From NCBI RefSeq assembly GCF_907164915.1, contig NC_061863.1, positions 7,742,340 to 7,806,339 of the forward strand: a stretch of DNA of 64,000 nt, given 5' to 3'. Origin of the DNA: Impatiens glandulifera. Lineage: Eukaryota > Streptophyta > Magnoliopsida > Ericales > Balsaminaceae. Numbering within the stretch: position 1 is the stretch's first letter; each line of letters opens with the position of its first letter. The translations under genes were made by a program, and so were the position numbers. Shown one piece after another: positions 30,484 to 40,540 of the stretch. The notes under the pieces are model-generated. The model searched no databases. It was not told the origin of the DNA and saw only the letters and a list, made by a program, of their open reading frames with translations.

Positions 30484-30960
30484 GTGTTTATAATTGTAAC
30501 TCTCGGGAATCACGCACACGAAAGTCGCGTACACGTCCAGGGTGACTCGATGTTCGATAGTTTCAACATTGGTTTGCGTTTCAGATATCGTTCTAAAATA
30601 AAACATTGTTTTAAAAGATTTTGATAATACCTGATCGCTTTTGAAATTAATTATAAAACTAATTAATTTTGTTCAAATTTTAATAATTTAATTTGCGATA
30701 ATCAAAAGATATTTTGATTTTTATGAAATCATTTGACTTAAATTAATTAAACATAATTAATTTTCAAAGATTATTTTATTTGAAGATAGTGTCGCCAATT
30801 GATTTTCGAAAAATCAATAAAAATGTGTATGTGTACAAACGTGTTTTTCACTAGAGTTTTGTTTTGGTTCGAAGTTTTGTGATACTCGAAAAATAACTTT
30901 CACACTTCATCCTTCATTATGTAAAATGAACACTTAATCAATACGTCACTAAATATTGTT
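30484..30960 (-). mobile_element. Tat/Ogre-like gypsy LTR-PBS junction remnant
   Basis: Read on the minus strand, this segment contains 'aatcaattggcgacactatc'. TGGCGAC after an LTR end is the kind of primer-site context seen in Tat/Ogre gypsy elements (from memory). The LTR side (30800-30940) and leader side (30480-30780) resemble the plus-strand segment around 38390-38660. Only a fragment survives and no ORF remains. Confidence 0.4.
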
Positions 30961-31526
30961 GATTTATTTTTTTATAAATTTTTATATCAATATATAATTG
31001 ATATGAGTAATAATTATATATATATATATAATAAATTATATAAACGAATTTAAAATATCATTAGTTTAATTATTTAAAATGTAAAAATTATATTATTAAA
31101 AATGTCACACGTTCATAACGTATCTTTCGTTCCCAAAGCACCTCTTCGATTAAAGTTGATTTAAAAAAATAAAGTGATATTAGTCTAGTTAGTTAAAATG
31201 TTAAACTTATATTATGATATTGTAAGTTTAAAATTTGTGTATATCATATTTTTTATTTAATTTTTAAGTTTGTGGATGGGTGGGTCAACCCACGACCCGA
31301 TCTAAGTATACATTACTCTAACATTCATATCTAAATTAACTATAACTTTCGACTAAGTAATTCAAATAATTTAAAATTTTAACATTATTATACATATAGA
31401 TAACTAGAGTGTCCCTTTTGATATATCACACTAAACAATTCATTAAATATTTTTTATATTTGTAATAATTATTAATTTAATTTAATTTAATAAAAGAAAT
31501 GTCACAGGTTATTAAGCCTTAAATTC
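30961..31526. other. AT-rich spacer
   Basis: This is AT-rich DNA between the gypsy remnant and the DNA transposon. No recognisable gene or bounded repeat was found. Confidence 0.4.
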
Positions 31527-31673
31527 GGAAAATTTGACTAAATAACCTCAAAGATGAGGTTATTTGAGCCGGTGGTAAGTTACTAATTAAATTGCGCTCG
31601 TGATCTTTTTATTTTTTTTGACGAAATTGCCCTTGTAGCGAAACGCTAAGAGACTTAGCGTTTCGCTAAGTGG
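31527..31673 (+). repeat. Left terminal inverted repeat
   Basis: This is a 147-bp terminus pairing with 34817-34963. It contains a small palindrome CCTCAAAGATGAGG near the tip and, at its inner end, AGCGAAACGCTAAG then CTTAGCGTTTCGCT, which can form a hairpin. The same GTTTCGCTAAG motif recurs inside the element. Confidence 0.85.
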
Positions 31674-32063
31674 ATTAGGTTTAGTATAAATACTTAAATT
31701 TTTCCATTTTCTTCATTTTCTTTCTCTCTCTTCGCTCTCTTCTCTTGTTTTTTCTTTGACGGCGGCGACGGAGGCGGCGATGGAGGCGACATAGCTTACA
31801 TGATCTTGATTTCAAACCCTAACCTAAATCGAATTATGTTTTTATTTACACGATCTTCATTTCAAACCCTAACCTTAAACTTATTTTGCATGCAGGTGAA
31901 GGATTCTAAGGATTTGAAGGTCGAAGAAAAAAGGAGAAGAAGATCTTCATTTCAAACATTAACCTAATTCGATTTATGTCCATGTTTTCATTATCTTATC
32001 TTCATTTCAAACCCTTCGATTTAATCTGTTGTTATTTGGTTCATATTGGTTCCGTTTCAGGGA

Positions 32064-32178
32064 AGATTCGCTAAGTGTTTACCGTTTCGCTAAGTGCTTA
32101 TCGTTTCGCTAAGTGCTTACCGTTTCGCTAAGTGCTTATCGTTTCGCTAAGTGCTTACCGTTTCGCTAAGTGCTTACC
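32064..32178 (+). repeat. 19-bp tandem repeat inside the transposon (six copies)
   Basis: Six head-to-tail copies of CGTTTCGCTAAGTGCTTAY are present, the first degenerate. The core CGTTTCGCTAAG equals the inner motif of the terminal inverted repeat. An inverted set of about three copies (CACTTAGCGAAACGCTAAG) lies at 34499-34557 near the other end. Confidence 0.9.
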
Positions 32179-33944
32179 TTTTTGTTTCTTTTTTAGACCT
32201 TGTTCGTATAAGGGTATGAAAAAATGTTTTATACAACTAATTAAAAATTTCACTGAAATCTCTTGCATATGGTGCAGACTGATAAGGAGTCAAAGATGAG
32301 GAGCGATAGTTATAATCCATTTTTTGAAGATCATCACTCCCATGAGTACATATACTGAGCTTTGCGACTTATTGTTGCCTTTATGATGAAGACTCTTTGT
32401 TTAGATCGGGATGGATGGAATTATGTATTATTATTATTATTAGTTATGTGTGTGTGAATGCTACTTAAGATTAAGATGATGACGATGTTTTGTTGTTTGT
32501 TGTAGCAAATACAGTAATGTTCTTTCTTTTTATAAGGTTGCTAGAGAGAACTAAACTAAACTTGGCTATGTAGATATAATTGTTTTAACTTGTGTGTTTT
32601 TTGTGGCATTAATATATAATGTTCATTTTTTCAGTACTTTTGACATTCATCATCTTTTTATTTTGATTGTTTTTATATATGATTAAAAACAAATTCTAGA
32701 GTTTACTCTTAAAAAGTATATTAGTTATTGTAAGACGTGAGAAAATAGACTATAAATATCCAAAACAAACCACAAATATATCACTATATTAACTGTGATT
32801 TTATGATGGGGATTTAGTCGTTGCGATCTCTTTAAGATTCAAGAGGTACTCTTCGTGACACCTTATTCCTACTATCGGGTCGGTTTTGATACAAGTATCG
32901 TTACCCGTAAAGAAATATACTAAAAGTACCTCGAGACCAATATAATCAAACTCAAGAGGTACCCTAATAAAGGTATTTATAATTTATTAGTGAAGTACAT
33001 ATTTACAGTAATTGATACAAATAAACAAATAATCTTTGCTCTTGCTAACACTACAAAAAGCTTTGGGGCTCCTGCTAGCACTACAAAAAGCTCCGGTCCT
33101 TTCCTCGGGTTCATAGAGTCGTGTTTCGTTTACCAACAACGGAGGACCCCACAATGCAGGTAGCAACAACAGTTAGGAACAAGATGTCGTCAACCTCAAT
33201 GAAACTCCAAAAGAACATTTATTGGAAAGTCTATTGTGTTTTTTTCGCTTCTATTTTTGTTTCCTCTTAGAGGAGATCAACATTTTTTAATTCCATCATA
33301 TTCTTTCAAAGCATTTATGCTTTGTTCTAATTTAATAACATCATATTCAAAAAAATATTATTTAATAAGTGTAAGATAATGATAGCCTGAAAAAAATTGA
33401 TCAATAATATAAAATTTGGTGGCAAAAACATATACAAATGCTAGACAAACCAAATATAACGAATGATGAGACTGCTGGTTGATGAAATAGCTAGACAACT
33501 CGATATAGCAAACATATTAGGAAATGTGTTTTACAATCAATGTTTCATCGAAATGGATGTAAAGAAGAAACTCGTCATTATCTGTAATGACAATATTATC
33601 TGATTTATTTGCAGAGAACATCATCTATTATTGCAGCCAAATTTGAACATATACAAACAAACAAAATAAGTAAGAAAAGAGAATTGTGATCAAATTCATT
33701 AGTAACCAATGGCAATTATAACAATGACAGAATTACAACAACAATAACCAAAATTACAAAGCCAAAAAACACCAACTTCATCAACATCCCACCTCTCTTT
33801 CTTTCTTTCTCTCTAGCTATATTCAAAAATTACAACAAATTATCTTCCTTCAATCTCCCCTGTCTGGATGATGTATATGTTTCTTCTCCATGTCTTGACG
33901 GGGATTGGGGAAGAAGTAGAAGAAGACTACCTCAAATCCAGCGC

Positions 33945-34022
33945 TTGCGTCCTCCTCGTGAGTTATGAGCTCCTTGAAACCACCTATCCCATCCTACCAC
34001 TGCTGGACCTTTAGTGCTGCAT
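33945..34022 (-). pseudogene. Possible captured terminal exon (28 codons)
   Basis: On the minus strand an acceptor-like TGCAG at 34019 is followed by an open stretch ending in TGA. Its reading is TKGPAVVGWDRWFQGAHN and on to GRKRWI. It is less AT-rich than its surroundings and looks like a conserved protein C-terminus, but I cannot name the source gene. It lies inside the transposon and could be gene capture. Confidence 0.3.
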
Positions 34023-34417
34023 GCAGTTCAGTTCAATTCATTCTCAACAATGTTAATAATCTATCATCTATCTATCTACTACTGCTCTTAACTCTTTCTA
34101 TAAATCAAACAGTTAACAACAAATAAAATGTAAAGGGATTGATGAAATTGTACATACATAGGGAGCAAAAGATCAGACAGACTTTGTCCAAGATTATCTA
34201 TCATCTATCTATCTACTACTGCTATTATTTTTCGTTTATTGATTATCTAAATACATTATGATCTCCAATATACACCATAAGAAAATATATCTATGTACTT
34301 TAAACAGGCAGACTTTGTCCAAAATTATCTAAATGGTTGAAAATGCTTAACATATCCTTTGTATTATGTATAATCTTCAAAAAGAGATGGGAAAATCTCT
34401 AGATAGCTTAACAATGC

Positions 34418-34469
<52 letters not shown>
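34418..34469. repeat. (AAT)n microsatellite
   Basis: About 17 AAT/ATA units lie inside the DNA transposon, just before the inverted set of 19-bp repeats. Confidence 0.9.
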
Positions 34470-34472
<3 letters not shown>

Positions 34473-34498
34473 GGGTTCAATATATCCATTTCGAAATG

Positions 34499-34557
34499 TT
34501 AAGCACTTAGCGAAACGCTAAGCACTTAGCAAAACGCTAAGCACTTAGCGAAACGGA
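34499..34557 (-). repeat. Inverted set of the transposon's 19-bp repeats
   Basis: Three copies of the unit seen at 32064-32178 occur on the opposite strand, one with a changed base (AGCAAAACG). Both subterminal regions thus carry the same motif in mirror orientation, as expected for transposase-binding sites or duplicated termini. Confidence 0.8.
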
Positions 34558-34816
34558 AAGTAAACCCTAAACAACAGATTCGAAGATGCATAAACCAAAC
34601 ATCAATAATAAACTTGAAGTATCATAGGATAAACGTACCAAGTGGAATCGTGCTTGTGCTCGTCGTGGATTTCGCCGTCGCCGCCGATTGCCGCCGCCCA
34701 GCTTAGAGAGAATGAGGAGAAGAGCGAGAAGAGAGAGAAGGAGAAAAAAAGAAATGAAAAAAAAATAGGCTGAAATATATTAAATAGTAAGGGTAATCTG
34801 GACATTTCACACCTTA

Positions 34817-34963
34817 CCACTTAGCGAAACGCTAAGTCCTTAGCGTTTCGCTACAAGGGCAATTTCGTCCAAAAAAAATAAAAAGACCACGAGCGCAATT
34901 TAATTAGTAATTTACCACCGGCTCAAATAACCTCATCTTTGAGGTTATTTAGTCAAATTTCCC
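34817..34963 (-). repeat. Right terminal inverted repeat
   Basis: This is the inverted partner of 31527-31673, ending in ...GTCAAATTTCCC before the TTAAATTC target duplication. It differs from the left terminus by only a few substitutions and single-base indels. Confidence 0.85.
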
Positions 34964-34971
34964 TTAAATTC

Positions 34972-35635
34972 AAGTGTATGTCTATGATAAAAAAAAATAG
35001 AAATTAGTGTGTACAGATTAAAAAAATAAATATAGTTAGTTGATTTTGTAATATTTTATTTTAGAAAAATATTATTCTAACTAAAATTTTAGTACATAAT
35101 TTATAAATTTTAAATAAATATTTTTGAATAAATAAATTCAAGGACAAAATAAAATTAAACAGTTAATTTTGATAATTATCGCATTAATTAAAAACAATAT
35201 CAAAATAAATTAAATAAGTCGAGATAAATTTTGTAATCATTATCTCAAATTAATTTTAAGAGGGCTCAAATAAATTAAATAAATAATTTAAAGTTCAATC
35301 TATTTAGATCCTAAATTAATTATATATAAAGTTCTAAAAAAAATATAAAATAAAATATTAAAATAATTTTATAAGATAAAATAAAAGCCATATAAGTGAA
35401 ATATAAGTGAAGAAAATTAATTTCAAAAACAAGCTTCTAGACTAAAATATGATCATAAACCAATGCAAATGTAATTAGAAGAAACGGCTATACCAGATCA
35501 CTCAACCATAAAACCAATGGACAACAGTCTGTCCCATCACACGCTATACAACGGAGGCCAAGCGCTTCTGCATAGCAAGCGCTTGTGCATAGCATCGAAT
35601 CAATTAGCGCTCGAGGTTAACAACCATTTGATCTA
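34972..35635. other. AT-rich spacer with dispersed-repeat fragment
   Basis: The motif 'tagttagttgattttgtaatattttattttagaaaaatatta' near 35030-35080 recurs near 39200-39245 and 41720-41755, so a dispersed AT-rich repeat family is present. A less AT-rich patch at 35480-35620 (repeated AAGCGCTT) has no recognised function. Confidence 0.4.
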
Positions 35636-35639
35636 TTCA

Positions 35640-36612
35640 CTTTTTAAACAATTTTTCCTAAATTATCTACCTTTCTCTCTCTAAATCATTAATCAACCTT
35701 TTAATTACATATCTTTTATATTAAATTCACTAATTACTTTATTTTATAAATACAAAAAATATATATATATTTATATATAATTAAAATTAAACATTATAAA
35801 TATAATTCAAATAAATATTATAAACTAAAATAAAATATTATACACTAAAATAAATTAAATTATATAAAGTTTTAATATTATATTATTTATTAAAATAAAA
35901 TAAAATATATATTATATAAATATTAAAATAATACATATATTACATAAATATTAAAATAACACGTATAATTTAAAATTTATTGTAATTTATTTTATTTTAA
36001 GGTTTTTTAAATTAATACTTTTATAAGTATTTTAAGATTTAGGTAATTTATTTTAAGATTTATTTTATTTTATTTTATTTTATTTAAGGTTTATGTTATT
36101 TATTTTATTTTAGTTTATAATATTTATTTTGATATTTAATTTAGTATGTTTAGTTTTAATTATATATATTATATTTATAAAATTAAGTAGAAATAAAATA
36201 TATGTGTTGTTTTAATATTTAGTGTAATATATGTGTTATTTTAATATTTATATAATATAATATATTTTATTTTAATATATAATATTAAAGGTGTAGGTAA
36301 TGATTTTTGTTTTAGTTTATAATATTTATTTGTATTATTTAATTTATAATGTTTATTTTTAATTATATATATTATAATTATAAAATTAAGTAAAAATAAA
36401 ATATATGTGTTATTTTAATATTTATGTAATATATTTTATTTAATATATATTATTAATTTTAATTATATATATTTGTATTTATAAAATAAAGTAATTAATG
36501 AATTTAATGTGGAAGATGTGTAATTAAAATGTTGATTAATGATTTAGAGAGAGAAATGTGGGTAGTTTGGGAATGTGAATGAAAATGTGGGTAGTTTGGG
36601 AAAAATTGTTTG
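35640..36612. repeat. ~970-bp AT-rich palindrome (fold-back element)
   Basis: The left arm from about 35640 (TTTTTAAACAATTTTTCCTA, then CTCTCTCTAAATCATTAATC) is matched in reverse complement by the right arm ending about 36612. The match continues through TTAATTACTTTATTTTATAA and the AT-rich core, centred near 36010. Inner segments such as 'ataaatattaaaataa.ac' also pair. The arms are diverged. No ORF and no clear target duplication were found. Confidence 0.6.
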
Positions 36613-36839
36613 AAAGGTGGGTAGAACAGGAATTGGTTCGTACTGCCCAAACGCGAATGAGATGTTGGATGTTGACGGAACGCGGAAGAAACGCCCAATA
36701 CTACACCCAGACACACGTTTTGATGTTGCAACCTCAGATCGTTTTCTTCCTCGCGACGAACATATAAACATCGGCCGAAAAAAATTGATTTTTCAAGATT
36801 GGAACTCAACCAATATTCCACCTAACAATATGATTTAAA

Positions 36840-38660
36840 GGCTAAAATGATCGCCATAGCTTGATGATTATTTCTCATACAATCATAGGCTCAGTTATGG
36901 TCGGAAATGATAAGAATGATCGGAAATAGACAAAAGTCATTGATGACATTTTGTCTCAATTTTGATTTACTTGCATCCTCAACCGACCATGGCGGCCTAT
37001 AAATTGGGATACATGCACAAAATAAGACACTGATCAACATCTTAAGCTCAAACTCTTATAAAATTTGCCATAAAAACTTTCCTAAGATTTTATTTTGGAA
37101 ATTTTGTGTAAAGCTCTAAAGTTCGGTTTTAGATCATCAAGAAACTTCACAAAGAGGTCAGGAGTGTTCTCTAACTCACTGTAAGCTTTAATTCATATTG
37201 TAATTCAACTTATGAATTCAAAATTAGAACTTTTATTTCAGTTCGACTTTGATACTACTTGATTCTTCATTTTTTATTTGAATTTGTTCCTAAAACCATT
37301 TCAAAGCTTTCTACCGAAACCAGTTGAAATGAATTAAGCTAAATCAAAAATACCAAAATTTGATTTTACAAAATTTTCAAATTTATGTTCTTGAGCTCTA
37401 TCTCAATAACATTGATTCAAAAAGCTTCATAACACACATTTTTAAAGGTGTTAGAAATACTTTCAGATTAATCCCAATCGACAAAGCATGTTTTTGTTAA
37501 AAACTGAAAATTCCAAATAAATGAAATGAAAATCTCAGTTCTTGAATTTGTTCAAACTTGCGATTATTAATGTTTTTATAGTTTTAACAAATTCTAATAA
37601 GCAAGAGCTAATGGTAACCTCCAAATGCTGAATTAAACTAAAAAAAATCAAAATCTCATTCTTCACCAGAATTGTTTAAACTCGATTTGGCCTCTTATTG
37701 ATCGAATGATGCTTCGTTATGACCGTATATGTGTTCTACATAAAACAACAAAGCTCCCCATGCCTTTAAATTGAAGAACGAAAGCTCTTACTAAAATTTT
37801 AAAACCTGCATAAGCATTCTTGAAGGAGACCGGGAAATATTGACCACTTTAAGGAATTCCGCACCTGGCCGAGAAATCTTGACTTCTGACTGAGGAAATT
37901 CATCTTGGCCTAGTTTACGACCGAGAAAATTAGCCAGACATGTCTCCCGATTGAGGAATCTCGCGAGCGACCGAGAATCAGTCTCCGCATTGACTGGATT
38001 TCTAGACCTATTGACCTCGGGACGAATCGAGCCCAAACTCGCACGTCTAGCCCGTTTCGCGACCCAAACACCTACATAAGGACATATTCGTTTGAGGCTT
38101 TAAATTTTACTTATATTTTAAAAATTAGAAGACATAAACTATTTTTAAATAATCCGAAAATATATAAACGATAATAAAATATTTTTATAAAAAATATTTT
38201 ACTAGAGGCCTATTTGAATTTATTTTTAAATTCTAACATATTAAACTGATGTTTTTTAGAGTTTAGAAAAATATTTAGTTAAATAAAATATAATAAAACT
38301 AATTTTTTTTAAAATAATTAAAATTGTATTAAGTAGAGACCCTTCTGTAACGGACATAAAAAATATAGTGCGAAAGCCCTTTTCAATGTATAATAAAAAA
38401 TCGAAACCAAAATAATATATAATGAACACGTATACATTTCAAAATTAAAATCAATTGGCGACTCTATAATCAAACAATAAAGTCTTTTAAAAAAAGATAA
38501 TTATTTTTAATTAATTAAGAGATTTTCCTTAATCAAGTTTTAATTTGATTGAATCTAAAATTGATTATAAAATTAATTATTGTTATAATTAATTAATTAT
38601 TATTATAATTAATTTTTAACAATAATATTTAGAAGCGTTTTGAGTTGAAACATTATGAGG
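36840..38660 (+). mobile_element. Partial gypsy LTR with promoter and primer-site-like junction
   Basis: A TATA box in CGGCCTATAAATTGGGATAC lies near 36995. It is followed by ~1.4 kb without ORFs and then 'atcaattggcgactct' near 38450, which looks like a Tat/Ogre-type LTR-PBS boundary. The flank resembles the minus-strand remnant at 30484-30960. No gag or pol follows, so this is a truncated element. The outer LTR edge was not found. Confidence 0.4.
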
Positions 38661-40231
38661 TGTCATATTAATTCTCCATTATTCAAAATAAATAAATAAA
38701 TAATAATAAATTTTAACATCAAAATATATTTATGTATAATTATTTTAAATAAAATATTTTCAATATACGACTAAAGAACGAATCAAACTCATTTTCAATA
38801 TAAAGAACTAGACAAACTTACTTTTTGAAAAAGGAAATTTTAGGTTGATACCATTCTAATAATAACAAAGTTTTTACAATTTTAAATATTTGTATTGTTA
38901 GGAACAAAATTACTAAATATTATTTATATTGTTTATATCATAATTACTGTTTATAGTTAATTTGATTTAATCTAATAAAATAGTTTAAGTGAAAAAAAAA
39001 TATTTTTAAGAGACCAAATGTCATTATTTGGAAAGCTTTAATTAAATTCAAGTGGATGTTATGGATGTGGAGGTCAGGCTAACCTTCTATGTTATATAAA
39101 TAAAATAATAAATTATATAAATTAAAAATTAAAATTAAAATATAAAATAAAATAAATTGATAATTGATATTATATCTTAGTACACATTGAAACAAAAATA
39201 TATACTAGTTAGTTGATTTTGTAATATTTTATTTTAGAAAAATATTATAATAATAACAAACTTTTACAATTTTAAAGATTTGTATTATTAGGAAACAAAT
39301 TTACTAAATATTATGTATACTGTTTATATCATAATTACCATGTTTATAGTTGATACATATTTAGTTAAATATTAAAATATATAATTAAATAAATAATAAT
39401 TTTATATAATTTTAATTAAGGAATATAATTTATATAATAATTCCAATAATATTTTATCATTCTTTTAATTGTTTTTTTTATGTGTATAGATAAGATTAGT
39501 ATAGATACTAATTTTAATATTAGTGTATAAATTTAAAAATTAATATTATAATTATTTTTTTATAGTTAAAATGTATTTACTTTAATATTAAAACATATAA
39601 TTAAATAAATAATAAGTTATTAAAATTTTAGATTAATGAAAATAAGTTATATAACCATTCTAATACTTAAAGAAGTTAAAGCGCGCTAAGAAAGGTTGAT
39701 TTGTTTATAAATTTTTAATTAGTATTTTTAATGTATAAATTAATTCGTATAGATAGATGTCTCTTCATTATAATTTTTTTTTTATTTCAATTATATTTAA
39801 TATATAACTATTTAAAAAATATAAGCATATAGTAGTTTTAATATTACTGTACAATGTAAATAAATATTTATATAAATACATTATAAAATGAATAATAATT
39901 TGTGTTTATATATAATTATATATATAATAATTTTAATATTATTTTATAATTTTTAAACTAGTTTATTATGTGTATATATATACGTTGCATTTTATAAGAA
40001 GGGTTGCATTTTAAACTTTGGTTAGATTGAGATTAATTTAATTTTCTTTGTTTTATAATTAATTGATTTGATTGTAGTTCAACATTGAAGTTATATGTTA
40101 ACAAGTTTTAATATAACCATCTTAATACCACAATTAATTAAGAATTTGAATTTTTTAATTTAGAATTTGAAATATTGTTAGCATTCACACACATTTATAA
40201 TTGTAAATTTATTTTGTATGATTATAAAAAA
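38661..40231. other. AT-rich dispersed repeats, SINE-like piece
   Basis: Segments near 38860-38950 and 39240-39370 repeat each other ('caaa.ttttacaattttaaa.atttgtatt.ttagg'), and the family recurs near 41790 and 42440-42660. At about 38985-39100 the string 'gaccaaatgtcattatttgg', then 'caagtggatgttatggatgtggaggtca', resembles the SINE at 57966-58115. Nothing coding was seen before the defensin gene. Confidence 0.4.
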
Positions 40232-40540
40232 CTAACATGGCTTATTACACATACAATGACGTAAAAATGTTGAACATTTTCCTCCCGCTGGATATCCTTC
40301 TGCTTGACAAACAATAGAGCAATCATGGCTAATAAAACATATATAGCGGAAATCTTTGCTGCGAACTCGGCATGCATCAACTAATATCACTCCACCATTT
40401 TCATCTGTAAAAAATATTTATTCGACTTTTATATGAATATTCAATTATTACTTTTAAATTTAATCATATTGACATATTGTGAACTTACGACAAATAAAAA
40501 GAGCTAGCACCAATATAAAACCGAAGATGAATTTACCCAT
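40232..40540 (-). CDS. Plant defensin, two exons, 74-residue precursor
   Basis: This is a small secreted, cysteine-rich antimicrobial-type peptide of the plant defensin family. Exon 1 is 40540-40489 and exon 2 is 40404-40232, with GT-AG borders and phase 1. That is the usual defensin layout, with the intron interrupting the end of the signal peptide. Exon 1 encodes MGKFIFGFILVLALFIC, a clear signal peptide. The mature part has eight cysteines in the defensin order: C-x10-C-x5-C-x3-C-x10-C-x6-C-x-C-x3-C. It includes the GGKC (G-x-C) and CMC (C-x-C) signatures of the gamma-core and the CxxxC helix motif (CSIVC). All key residues are present and the frame is intact. The target organism and expression cannot be told. 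It is too short to show as a long ORF. Confidence 0.85.

Larger units (their letters stand above)
31527..34963. mobile_element. Long-TIR DNA transposon, 3,437 bp, non-autonomous (Mutator-like?)
   Basis: The target duplication TTAAATTC lies at 31519-31526 and 34964-34971. Inverted termini of 147 bp (31527-31673 and 34817-34963) are nearly identical and start GG(A/G)AAATTTGACTAAATA. Weaker similarity continues inward through a CT-rich promoter-like stretch and a GGCGGCGACGG-rich start on both sides. No transposase is recognisable; the interior holds only short frames. Long termini and G-start suggest a Mutator-like element, while 8 bp (not 9) is more usual for hAT, so the superfamily is open. 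Confidence 0.82.

Noticed and set aside
34602..34820. 72-codon minus-strand frame (Phe/Ser-rich)
   Set aside because: It is a CT-rich leader inside the transposon terminus with a low-complexity product. It may be a relic first exon but has no recognisable protein.
36504..36838. Overlapping 60-105-codon frames on both strands
   Set aside because: They lie in the end of an AT-rich palindrome and match no family; no consistent splice context was found.
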